Under the pieces are notes generated by a model. That model saw nothing but the letters and a program-made list of their open reading frames with translations, was not told the DNA's origin and searched no databases. From assembly GCA_903813345.2 (NCBI GenBank), contig CAIIXF020000003.1, positions 19,546,931 through 19,610,930 on the forward strand: a stretch of 64,000 bases of DNA. The letters run 5' to 3'. This stretch comes from Owenia fusiformis. Taxonomy: Eukaryota > Annelida > Polychaeta > Sabellida > Oweniidae. Shown here in pieces: positions 1 to 12,700 of the stretch (positions within the stretch are counted from its first letter, which is position 1; each line of letters opens with the position of its first letter). A program made the position numbers and the translations under genes.

Positions 1-383
1 GTTGAATCTATAACTATGTTGTGTAATTCTAAGGATTAAAGTATTGCTCAGGACCAATTGAATCATAAGTAAAAATTATTTACAATTGGGGATGAATCAT
101 GTTCAGAAACAGATTTCCTGTTTAAATAATGATCAAACTAGATCTTTTATGTACCAGGTCATTCAATAAGTTTACGGAAAAGTGTTCTCATTTCAAAGAT
201 TTTTGATATTTTCTCATGAAATTTTCACACAATGTATAAAAAATACTTTCTGATTGATTCTTAAAATATCAGCATCTCTTTTTGATTGGTACATGTGTAC
301 AATAATACATTATCATTTTCACTACTATTATAGCCATGAGTACTGTATATGCACTACAACTGTATCACAATGACTATTCCAAC

Positions 384-3300
384 CTTATTATATGTGATGG
401 TATCAAATGCTTTAAGGAGGTCATCATGATGTTCTATGCCTTCTACAAAGATAGGCTGGGAGGCACCAGTACCATCCTTGCCCATAATAAACTGCAATGT
501 CCTAACTGCATACTGGAGCTGAAGTGTAATATGCAAATTTAGAAGTACCACATATACTTTAATAGTGTGACTTAGGTTAATGCAAATGGTCTTTAAGATG
601 AGTACATGTATTCAGTCCACTAGCTTTGACAGTCATGATCACTGTACTGATGTGTCATCAATTATATGGCTATGACTATAGTTCCTTCCTGCATTTTATT
701 TCCTTTTTACTTTGAACATGCTTACCTCTCTCCATGTTGGGTGCACTCTCTCTATAGCTTCATATTGAAAGAATCGGGCAAAGCCTTCATTCAGCCATGT
801 ATCATCCCACCAATCACATGTCACTAAGTTGCCGAACCACTGAAATATAACAATAGATGTTCTTAAGTGAGTTCTAAACAAGAATCTATGATGATGGAGG
901 AATTCAGGAAATCATTGAGGAATCCAAGCTCAAATGGAAACAAGAGGAATCAACATGGAATACTGATAACACATATGAATTCGAGATAGCCATTAAAACT
1001 GTGTATAAATTGAAAATCTCATCCACATTATATCGTTAAAAAATGAAAATAGCAAAAGGGAAACAAAGTTCAATATGCAACAAAAGAAGATAATCAAAAA
1101 TCATTCAACTCTTATTAGAAAACTAATTTGACTTATCTACCCATTCAACCCAAGATCACCATTCAACTCAAGATGAATTGCTCAACAAATGACATAGTTA
1201 TGAATAAGCAAATTGAAGCAGGACTTACAGAGTGAGCAAATTCATGAGCAATAACTTCAGCAATGCCCCGTTTCTGTGCCATGGTTGAATAGTTAGGGTC
1301 ATATAATAATCGTCCAAGCCTGTAAGTCACAAGTCCCCAGTTCTCCATTGCGCCTGCTGCAAAGTCTGGGATAGCAATTTGATCTGAAACAATACAATAT
1401 GAAATAATGACATAAATAAAATCATCATATGTAAATAATGACATAAATAAAACCACCATATGTGGCATTTGGGTGACTTATTTTAATCTTCGTTAAAATA
1501 TCTTAATGACATCAGTATGACTTAAATTGTGATTATGGTTGTTTGGTGTTGAGGGAGGATCTGGGTTTGCTTCTTTGCAATTGGCTGCACTTAGACATTT
1601 GTTTGTTGTGAGAATTATGTAAGCATTTCAATTCAATTACTTGTTGGCCTGAGAATACCTGAAGAGTATTTATTTTTGATAAATCATGTTCAATGTTTTC
1701 TTTGGATGTCATGGTTAAAAGGATTCAATTTCCTGTATTTCATGAGTTCTTTTAATCCATCCTCACCTGTTTTATTCAGGGGATATTTGGAGTCAAGATA
1801 ATCTTCAAAGAATTCCATGATTGCTCCTGACACTTCAAGAGCATAATCTACAAGGTCTATCTGGTCAGGTCTTGCCCATATTCTCATCTGAAAAGATATT
1901 TGTAACTGTATAACATCCATATTGTATCGTACATACCTTGGGTGGGCAAAAACCTAGCTTAATTAAGTCTTACAATGTGAATTCATGATTATAAACATAG
2001 AAGTCAAAATGTCTTTGGAATATGCAAATAGTACAGAAGATCACAAGTTCAGATTAGGATGTATATAATTGTTCAGGAGTCAAAATTTGCACAGCAAACA
2101 AAGGAAAAATACAGTGCATTACACAATGTTGTACCAATAAGTTCAGAGTCTTTTTTTAGCATACAATAGTTGTAAGACACTCACATAAGTTCCCCTAGAA
2201 GTTGTGTTCTCTTTATATGTAAAGTCTGAAACAACAAATGCAACCAAATAGGTTGACATCTTGATGGATTTCTTATATACATCCGCATGCCAGCCTCCAC
2301 CTCTGAAGAACAAAGTTAGAAATGTAAAGGAGGCATCTTTTATGAAATTTCCAGAATTTAGGTTACGAAACCTGGAATGAAGTCTTTTTGGAAGGGAGAG
2401 AGAAGGTAATTTTCCCTAAACATGTTTTTATCATTGCTTCATTGCTTGTGATTTCAATACATCAAAGAGTCCAGGGCCATTCTTGCATTCTTATTAGAGG
2501 TTCATTAAAAATTTCACAAGTTCTAAATAAGTCAGAAAACCCATAAGTAATCATTGAATAAACCATATTTTGCTTATCCCCTTAACTACAGGTATACACA
2601 CCTATCTTCAGTGTTGAGTAACTCCATGTTACCAATAGATGAATAGTTTGCTTTACGAACCATGGTAACACTATATGTGGCCTTGAAACTTGGCTCATCA
2701 AAACAGGGGAAGGCTTTTCTTGCATGGGTCCTCTGGAACTGTGTGGTAACTAACCATCTGCAATCAATCAATTATAAATACATGTAGTACTTTACATAAC
2801 ACTGGTCTATCCCTACCTGTCCATTTATCTAACATTCAGGTATTATGTTTGTAAGTTAGCAGGCATTTGATTTTCTGGAATGTGAAATGGTGTTTTGTGT
2901 TATCTGGATATTTCAATAAGTCTTACAAGACACTTTTCATTGGAAATATAGTCAAATATATAGGATGAGCCCTAAAAGTGCATATTTCTATTTTGCAATT
3001 ACTTTTTAATTAGCAAAAATATTTTTACAATTCATAAATCTATGGACATTTCTAGCCCAACCTATATTTGAACTATATAATAATTCATATTTAAAATGCA
3101 TACTTAGTTTGATTATCCTTCACATATGAACTCCTATAGAAACCCCTCCAGTCAGGATGGATCAGTGTTCCATTATAACTCATCTTCACAACATATTCAC
3201 TAGAGACATTTAGGTCCTCTGCCATATGGAGTTTCAGGAAATGTCTTGATTTATCTTCCTCCCAGCTTGCAAGTTTTAATTCATTACCCATAGCATCGTG

Positions 3301-5128
3301 AATCTTCACAGTTTCCTCATGTATTGTTATGAAGTTAATATGGAGAACAATCACATTAGTTTTCTCTTCGCATGTTAGATGTATCTCAACGGAACCATCA
3401 AACCCAAAATCATCACCTTCGTAAAAGTAAGGTTTGAGCTCGATGTTGTAGTGGCTTGGTATGAGGGTGCGGTTGAGACGCAGGCCCCCCTCAGCTCTAG
3501 GGGGTGTGGTTGCTGCAGGGGGTGTAGTAGGAGGCATGGCTGTGGTGGGTGACGAGGGACAAGCACCTGAAAAATTTTGATTTAAATCAAATAACTTCAG
3601 ATTATTATAAAAAATGTATGGTTAAGTAGTTCAGTTGTAGCTCTCGTGAAGTGCCTTCAAATCCATACTAAACACATGTACCTTTCTGAACATAAAATGT
3701 AGTATTCCATCATTCATGTACATGATAATGGCAAGACATGCACAAGATCAATGGTGTTTTATATTGAACTGCTATGTCAGCCAATGAAAGCATAAAAACA
3801 TGATAGACCATGAATCCATGATGGTATTGTGTGATATCAATTATCTCAAAATAATATACTAAAAATTTGCAAGGCTACATAGTTTTGCTATGGGATAGGA
3901 AATACATTTTGGTATTTGAATAATGGTAATTTGTATCCAAACGATGAAAAGCACAATGAACAACATTTCAAATAAGGAACAAAGCGCACACAAAAGATAC
4001 ACATACATGTAAGATTGATAGGAATAAGTGCTCATTGAAAATAACTTTCATGCTGCAGATAACAAAAGCTCCTACAACAGAGCTAGATTCTATAAGAGGG
4101 CATTCCAGATAACATTCATGTATATGAGTTTATTGTCCCTTGTGACATGATATCAAGGGCACTAGAGAAGTGGTACAAGAACAATAAATTTGGAGTCAGT
4201 ACCTACTTAAAACTTACTTGTGAACTTTGAACAAAATGAGTAACCTAAGTCATTATTTGATATATAAGTTATGAATGCGAGATTAACCAGAGAGACATGA
4301 TAGTAATTTCTTTGTTTGAAATATATTAAAACCTGAAAATAATTTTTGACAACATATATTAAAATATCAATTGCATAATTATCTTCCATAAATAAATTCG
4401 CCAAAAAACATTATTCTTTTTACTTAAAACAAAATAACATTTCAATCGAAATGTTTAATAGTAGAATGCCGGATTATATCCAAAACTGAATGACAACTTT
4501 TTTTCATCTTTACTCATTGAATAGTATAATGATAACAAGGCATTAACATGCAAAATGTTACCACCTGCCATTTGTTACAGACAATGAATGCCAAATACCA
4601 ACCACCAAACACCATTGACAAAATAAGTGTGGAGACTAACAATCTATCATCACTTGTGATGGTGACATAAAATCATAGGTCACTGGTCATTTTTGTCACT
4701 GCTCACTGAAAGATGACAATTTTTCATCTTTACATGCTTTTAAATAATATTTTGTTGAATGTAACAAAAATACATTAAATTTTCTTTACTCAGGATATTT
4801 GATATAAGTGGTAGATGAATAATTATTTAGAAAATGACATTTACTTACACTCTCCACGATCTTCTGCTAGTTTCTGACATTGTTCCCATTGTGCTTCTGG
4901 ACTTAATGTTGCAGCGAGACCTCTGGATACCTCACAGCTACATACCTCACAACCGTTGACTTTATTAGGATGCGTGAAAAAAATGATCAGTCCTACGGCA
5001 GTTGTGATTATGATAAAAAGAATAATCAAAACTGCTCCGACGGGACGGCTTATAAAACATCCTTTCCTGTAGCCAATAACCTTGTCGTCATCATCAGCTA
5101 CGACCCCCGATATCCTCTGCATCTCCAT
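384..5128 (-). CDS. M1-family membrane aminopeptidase (aminopeptidase N-like), N-terminal part, 3' end beyond window
   Basis: Zinc aminopeptidase that would remove N-terminal residues from peptides at the cell surface. Eight exons join in frame: 4849-5128, 3104-3566, 2602-2757, 2185-2302, 1767-1887, 1229-1383, 726-839, 384-518, giving 514 codons; the gene continues past the left edge. The N terminus is a short cytoplasmic tail, one membrane segment (about residues 30-51), a Cys-bearing stretch and a Pro/Thr-rich stalk, which is type II topology. Domain marks are FPCFDEP in exon 3, the exopeptidase motif GAMENWG (390-396), the zinc site HEFAH (426-430) and the third ligand Glu449 in NEGFA, spaced HEXXH-X18-E. 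The active-site motif is split by an intron after Ser431. That Ser replaces the usual Gln of aminopeptidase N and recalls leukotriene A4 hydrolase. The start at 5128 is the first ATG ahead of the membrane segment. The catalytic set looks intact. The substrate cannot be read from this part. Confidence 0.93.
4536..4672 (+). repeat. Short interspersed repeat 'GGCATTAACATGCAAAATG', copy 1
   Basis: About 135 bp in intron 1 of the aminopeptidase gene. It starts CAAGGCATTAACATGCAAAA, has a middle rich in ACCAACCACC/CAAACACC words, then a GGAGACTAAC block and an end reading GGTGACATAAAA. Four more copies share this order at 11473, 22937, 41184 and 41696. The start (TGTCACCACC in other copies) and end (GTGGTGACA in the copy at 22937) are inverted, so a small DNA-transposon derivative is more likely than a SINE. 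Confidence 0.7.
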
Positions 5129-5286
5129 GTTTCGCGACTATTTGAATGGTTCAATAATGCTAATTTTGTTGCATGTTATTACTGAATCGGTTGCTATGTT
5201 AATGTATTAAGACTAAGAATATTTTATAATAACTGGCCTATCTACTTTAACTATTGAAAGTCTTAAAATTGAGAGGACACTTATCT
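5129..5286 (-). promoter_or_regulatory. 5' flank of the aminopeptidase gene
   Basis: 158 bases separate the start codon from a 1.16 kb transposon at 5287. The promoter or 5' UTR must lie here, inside the transposon, or beyond it. No TATA box was recognised. Position is the only basis for this call. Confidence 0.3.
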
Positions 5287-6449
5287 CACGGTGCCCATGT
5301 CAATCTGCGCGCCTAGTAGGCACGCAGTTTGAAACTCTGACAAACTGCACGCATATTTCAAATTGGAAGACGGGGAGGTTAGTTTCGTTCTAAAGAGTAC
5401 CATTCTATGAAGATGAACTTAACCCTGAAATTTACTCATAGTACTCAATGCTGTTCCCGATGTAAACCTAGTTATCTCAATATAAGGGTCTTAAGTAACT
5501 TCAGTGTTCAAAACTTACAGTGTGAAGTTATATCTATGTCTTTTTATCGTCATTTGTCGTTTATTCAGCCATTGTGTCTGTGTATGCTAGAATATATAGG
5601 ATCACTCCATCTGATTAAAGCAGCAAAGTTTGTGTTCAAAACAATAATACGCCATAAACGTGATTTAAACATTTTTCTTGTCAAACTGCCCGCCTATATT
5701 CACATGTATTTCCCAAACTGTGTGCCTAAGATTTCCAAACTGCTTGCCTATCCAAGCTTGTTTTGTATTATTAGAAAACGAAAGCGCCATATGTAAGGCA
5801 TATATGTGTCTCATAGTACATGTAGTAGAACCCCATAATTGAAATACTATGAGAGTCCATCCACCAAGATGATGATCTGGAAAAAGTTTGTTCATTCCCG
5901 ACTTAATTGTTACTTCTGTTATACATTTTGACTTTCAATATGAAATTCTCATAAAATCTGACGATAAAGCAAAATTTTCAAAGCTATATGAAAAAACACC
6001 TACACGTGCCTCTGTAGAAATTCCATTGATAATATGTAGTTTTGATATTGTATGCACGCAGTTTGTAATTTCTGGCTAAAATAGGCATGTAGTTTGTGCT
6101 TTATTTCTTTTTCATCTCCTGATTATGTTTTATCTCAAAATATTTTGAATTTTACATGATAAATGCGTAAGGAATTAAATAAAAAACGAGTCTGAAGTAT
6201 TTTTCATTTATGTTTAAAGTGCTAGATCAATTTAAAATGCATTAATCTGTTTATGTTTTAAAACTTAGATCCATTTGTACATACGGTACTTTTTGCTAGT
6301 ATTTGCAAGATTCATATATTCGCCTCAGAATGAACACATTAAACAAGAAAACAATGCAGGATAAATGTCTTAAAATAATGTTTCATAAAGTTTGTGATCG
6401 AAACAAATTGCGTGCCTAAGTAGGCGCACAGATTGACATGGGCACCGTG
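5287..6449 (+). mobile_element. Transib-like non-autonomous transposon, copy 1 (complete)
   Basis: 1163 bp bounded by CACGGTG at the left and CACCGTG at the right, inside longer imperfect terminal inverted repeats (CACGGTGCCCATGTCAATC at the left). It is flanked by a perfect 5-bp duplication, TATCT, at 5282-5286 and 6450-6454. Inside there are about nine scattered copies, in both orientations, of a module resembling TAGGCGCGCAGTTTG. No transposase reading frame is visible. CAC..TG ends with 5-bp duplications are what Transib elements and RAG signal heptamers show; the family assignment is inference. It sits just upstream of the aminopeptidase start codon. Confidence 0.85.
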
Positions 6450-9400
6450 TATCTTAGTCGATGTATGACATGACGATATTTCAAGTACAATAGTGAGAAA
6501 TACAAGGGGCTATATCAAACTTGAGAAACTTTATATTACTAAACAACAACAAACATGTTACCATGGTGACCACTTCATATGTAAGAAGATACATATATTT
6601 GTAGATTACATGAGTCCCAAAAGCAGTACTCAAAAAAGATTAAAATCATTCTTCACTTTCAATTCTAAGATTCTGCAAAATTCTAGGATTTTATATTTGG
6701 TAATATTTGAGTGAATCCCAAAATTATGGATCTGTTTGACCACTCTGATAAGATTGATTATTCATAGATATAAAGATTTTCACAAAGTTATTTAGATAAA
6801 CTATGTAAAGAAAAGAATTGACAACACCCTTCAGCCCTTCAATGAGGAATCATAATTACTTAAAAAGGTACTTAAATAGATCCTGTACTGTATATTTTGA
6901 ACATCAAATCTTTGATTTATAAGCTTGTTTTTTAAACAAAACAGTACACAACTTGGCATGTATGTAAACTTATTCAATCTAGATAAAAAGTTTCCTGTCC
7001 TGGGTATCACATGTACTTGAAATGTCTGTTTCATTTTGCATGGTGGGTTAATAAAGGTGACCCCCTTTAAATAATCAAAAAATTATGAGTATCAATATAT
7101 TTACTTCTATGTAAGTTCATATCTCTGGTTAATATATCAGAAATATATCATAACGATGATATTTATCTTAAGGTTATTATTAGGTCATTCGTTTTTTCGT
7201 ATCTATGTTTTTTTGTTGTTGTTATTTTTTAGGTTACTAGGTCATTTGTTACATAATTAAATTTTCCATTGTCTGTTTATGACGTCACATAAATGTATAC
7301 ATGCTGTTATATTTTGAAAAAGACTAAGGGATATTAGTCGAAAGTCTCAATGAATTAAAAATATTCTCTGAAGTAAAGAATTTGACTTGTTTCTAATATA
7401 TTTACTATTATAAACCATTGGAAAGAATATTCAACTTTTGATAAAATGATATATTATATTCAATAAATATAGATTAGTATATAGACAAAAATATAGTACA
7501 ACAGGGATTTATTTGCATTTTCCAAACAATGTCACAAATTGTATGTTTTATAATAAGTTCACTTGTTATCTGAAAGCTGATACTATGAGGGAATTTAAAT
7601 TTTGCATGTTGATCCTTCAACATACTAGTCATTTATCAGCTACACACCCTTGGTATACGCAGCTAACGAAAATTGACCGGTACGGGTCAAAAGCTGGACC
7701 GGTACGGGTTGACGGTTTTATTTGAATTTAAAACAGCCATAACTTGCTCAATATTGACTTCCTCATGTCTAATTTGAAATATATGATGCCTCCCGATGCT
7801 TTTAAGTACCCCAATTTTTTACAGATTTTTAAACGGATCAAAACTCTCTAAATGCGCATTTATGCTCTTTTCTCTCGAGAACGACTGTCTCATTTTCACG
7901 ATAACTTTTATTTAGTACTTTTAACATATAAGATCTATTTTTCCCCATCAAGGTATGATGTAAATGACATGCTATTTACATCTTGTGAGTTTCAATGACG
8001 CGTGTTTGATTTTATAAAAAATGCCAAACTTTGTGACAAAGAATTTTATCCTGCTTGCAGCGAGAAGACGGACCAGTTCGGGCAATAAAAAAAAAGGTAA
8101 CCATTTGAATTATTTTTGAATAAAACATAAGGAAACATTTGACAATTATTCATATTATAGCTTATTTATGCTGTGATGTCAGAACATTTTATTTACGAGT
8201 TCAGAAAAATAGAACAATTGCCTAATCATTATATGTTGAAAAAGTAGAAAATACATTTATTACTTCCATTATATTCCATTTCCATCTTCCAAAATTGTTC
8301 AAATAAAATCATTCATATTTTTTAAATACACTCTACAATATAACATATAATGTATAATCTCAAAAAAACATAAACTGTCATAAATGAGGTGGTATTATAA
8401 AAATTGAAATATGTTAGTATGCTTTTACAATTACAGTTTGTATTACTTCATGACATGTATGTAAAATTGTCAGAATGATGTTCCAAAGGTGAGCCATTTA
8501 CAAGATCTTAAAATTGAAAATTGATCTCATGTCACAAAAGTTGACATATAATTTAATTTCGCTCATACTATCTTGATCCCGGAATCTTGATGGTGTCAAA
8601 TCATTGGAAATTGAATCCTCCTTCCAATTGTATATGCAAATATGCTATTGCTGTACATACACTGAGTTTAATTTGATTAATCAAAAGTGGGATATTTTGG
8701 TCCACCTTGTATTGATACTTTGATGAGAGTATCATTTTATAGAGCAGATAACTATTTGGAACAATCACCAAAGTCAAACATATCACATAAGTTCCTAAAA
8801 TCTAAGGGGTCGGGTTATAACAACCGTTACATTTTTGTAAAAGTGATTACTCCTGGGAGGGACATAAACACGTTTTTAAAAATGTTGAAATTTAAATGAT
8901 CATTTTTTTACAATTGTCACTTCACTGTTCCTTATCATAAAAGTCAAAGAAAAAAAAAAGGTTTAAATATGTTACAAAGAAAATCACATTGACATATTGA
9001 GATGGACCCTTATACTTGTTAAACTCCTAGATACAGAAATAATACTATGCTGGTCAAACAATTAAGATTTCATAACTTTCATAACAATTCTATTCACAGA
9101 ATCTTACATATTTGTGTCTTATTCAAAGCATTTCTTATATCAATGTATATACTAAATATTTTATATTAACAATGCATTTAACATGTTTAATTAATATTTA
9201 GAAATACAAATACATGACAGCATAAGGTCAGGATATCAAAAACATATTTGTATAAAGCATAACTCATGTATATTGGAGATCAACTAAATCTAATTTGGCT
9301 TTGAAAGTATTTTATTTCCATTTTCACTGCTAAACTAATACACCTTGATCAACTAGAAATTATTTCACATATACAAAATTAACTCTAACTAGGGTATAAT

Positions 9401-9724
9401 AAGCATTCTATCATATTGCAATCGATTCCTCATATTAATACAAATATATTATAACGATAGCGTATCTTTTGACTAGAATTATAATGAAAGAACTAGGTTT
9501 GGCAAGAAACAGCGATAATGAGCATAATTCTGGGCTTTTGTGGCACAAAATCCAGATAATATAGTTCAACAGAAGCAGTCCTGAATTCATGCACATCACT
9601 GGGACTTATGAGCCATTGTGGCTTAGTCTAAAGACTTAAACTGTGATGAAGATTTGTTCTAGTATCTAATACCCTATTACTTTGGCAACTTGGTTACAGT
9701 TAAGTGAATTTAATTCTATTGTTC
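6450..9724. other. Intergenic DNA between the aminopeptidase and VPS9D1 genes
   Basis: About 3.3 kb, AT-rich, with no reading frame that looks like protein. A short repeat of the word ACCGGTACGGGT occurs at 7675-7710, with a degenerate relative near 8070. The right end must hold the VPS9D1 3' UTR. Confidence 0.6.
9311..9316 (-). terminator. Candidate polyadenylation signal for VPS9D1
   Basis: AATAAA on the minus strand about 410 bp downstream of the VPS9D1 stop codon. It is plausible but unproven; other A/T-rich hexamers occur nearby. Confidence 0.3.
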
Positions 9725-12700
9725 TCAGTCAAGAATGGCCACATATTCCAGTGCAGTTTGAACTGTTGTTAAACAGTATCCTTCCTCTCCCATAAGGTAC
9801 CTGGAATAAAATATGACAAATATCCACCTACTGATTTATCCACTGGTTTATCCAAGGTCAGGGTGAACCCCCAAAAATTCAACCTTCTAATTTGGAAATT
9901 ACTTTGAAAACAATGGTGGAAATGCTTCAAATCGTCTTGAGAAGTTAAGAGATCGATATCAGTGTGTACACTGTTTTAACTTTTAAATTACTATTGAATG
10001 AATAGATGGCATGTTTGGTTGACACAATGTCCAAAAAATGAATGAGTGACATATTCTTTGCTTTGCTCGATGCAACAGAACAACGATATCAAATTATAAG
10101 GAAGTGAGCTTGCCACTTTCATTTATTGCAAAAGTAGCCTCTGTAACAGCATGTTGTTATGAACATGGTAAATACAAGTCACATTAAGTACAAAACGCAG
10201 GTCACGATACTATGACAGGATTCCCTTTATAGCATGAAAGAACACTCTAAATGTGAACGTTAAGACTTAACAAAGAAATATAAACTAACATTTATCGAAA
10301 TTGATTGATCCCGGCCATTAAAAACCTCAAATTAATGCGGAAAAGGTACGCGATCAATCAAAGACATGTAAATGTTCTAAAACATAATAATTTTATTAAA
10401 ATAAAGTGCGTCTCGATACGTGGCAAAGCTCAGAATGAAGTTACACTCCGTTCTAACATGCACTCATGCAAAACAACTCAACATCAACTCGTACACCTGT
10501 TCCATTTACACAACGCCTAAAGAAATCATTTATGAGCTAATGTCGCTGCGCTCAAACGCACATAAATGTCAAATATGAACATCATCGCCTTCTTTCATTT
10601 TACAAAAAATTGGCACAAAAATTTCACAGATTGAAAATATTTTTGATAATTTATAGTAATAAATATGTCTCATTTAAGCTGTCTTTGGTGCCAAATAAAA
10701 GTTAGAGCACTCATGAATCCATTGGTAATACAAGAGGAGTAAAAAGTAAGTCTTTAATTTGCTAAAGAACACTGAAAATGCATGCATTGAGTCACTTATA
10801 TATAATTGTAATGACCCTCAATGGCAAGCCCCTGCTACAGCAGTGGCTAGCCCTTTTGGGTCGAGCCTTTGGAGTGTAAGGGCCTGGGTTCAATTCCTGC
10901 ATGGGGCATAAAATAATTGAATACTCCCTTTCAAGTCTGGTATCTGGCTAGTTACACTACAGCTCCCTTGAAGATTGTTCCCAGGGTCGTTATTATATTC
11001 ATGGACTGTATGCACTTAACTGTATTAAAGCTCAACTCACCCCTCATGTATGAACGTCTCCATGGCTTGGCACTCTGACACTAGCTGGGGAAGGCCACTC
11101 TTTATGGTGATATAACTCAGTACAGGCAGCAAGTCATCTGCCCCACTAAATATGTAGAAATAAAAAAAATAAAAATACATACAGGGTGGGCCAAACTTTC
11201 AAAGCTTTGCTGAACCATCTTATAAAGCAATCAGTAATTGATTTCAACACTTGATTTGATATTGCTTATTTTTAAGAGATGAATCGGATCAAATGAGCCT
11301 CATCAATGTATAGCTGTATCATTTTTGCGTCTTTGATACTTTAATTTAATTTTTTGAACTTTTTGCATGCATGTTTAAACTGGAGTCACAGCTGCAGTCT
11401 TTATGTTTCAACTCGATGATAATTGTTTCAAATTGGAGATGTGCCAAGCATTACTGTTAAAAATTCAAAATCAACACATTAATATGCAAAATATCACCAC
11501 TTGTCATTTGTTACAGATGCCGAATGCTGAACACTGATCGCTAAATACTGCCAAACACAAAATGCCGTATACTGTACATAAAAAAAGTTGGAGATTATAA
11601 CAATATGTCATCACTTGGGTGTTGACAAAATTACATGACACTTTGCATCCTGCCAATCTGAACAGGATACTAGTAAATAAGGATTTAGCACCTTGTTGAG
11701 AAAAAACTTTTGGAAAGATTAAACATATATACATGTACACATTTCTGATTGAGAACATTGTTAGTTTTTTATGTGTTTTTCCTTTGTGTAAATTATAAAG
11801 ACTTACATTATGTTCACTGGAGATTCATCAGGCTTTCCTATTTTAGTGTAGAACTCATCTATGCACTCAAGAGTTTTTCTTGAAACACGGACTGAAATTA
11901 AGGTATAAAAATATTCTTCAATTATTTTCCATTGAAGAATTTGGATATTCTGTTATTTTGTAGTGACCAGATTTTAGGTAGATATCACAATTTTAGTCCA
12001 CATGTGGATGAAATTATCGAGTCTAGTAAAAAAGGACACATCATTGATACATCTAATGTTTTGTGCAATATACTTACTTCTGATAAATAGAGTAATAGGT
12101 GGCTCTGATCAATTGACAGTTACAATAATATACCCTGCATGCAGAGTCTAGTTAAACTACAGACGAAGCTCTCTTTTAAGAAGTGAAGTCAAACGAATGT
12201 AAATGGTAATAACAAAGCAAGATAATAAATATGAATATGAAAATACAGAAAAATACAGAGGTAACAATTTATTGAATAAAATATGTTGTATTCCTCACAT
12301 ATACAACGCTATAAAATAATTCAAAAGTCAGTTGGACAACCTTTCAATGTTCTTACCAATACATTCCAGCTTATCCAAAGGGCACCAATAGTCACCAATA
12401 TTCTGGAGCTCCAGCACTGCCTGTTCATAAGGAACCATCTCCCTGAATGTTGTGTTTCTCAGACATACAAATGGCTTAACTTTAACATCTTCAGGATTAG
12501 CTGGCATGTGTCTTGTCATGGATTTTGCAACTGCGATTTCCTTTTCATGATTCACAACCCTAGAATAGATACATTTTAGAAATTAATTACAAATCCTTAC
12601 AATAATGCCAGGGGGGGGGTTCATTGTATACAAACCTTAATGGGGATCACAAATCCTAAAACATACATTTTAACATTTAAACGTTTACAATATATAGTGT

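Noticed and set aside
5407-5796. 129-codon frame inside the Transib-like element (and the minus frame at 5665)
   Set aside because: The composition follows the repeated modules, the frame is not kept open in copies 2 and 3, and no transposase motif is present.
7650-8100. ACCGGTACGGGT repeats considered as a regulatory cluster
   Set aside because: Only two clear copies and one weak relative, with no inverted ends or duplication; too little to call.
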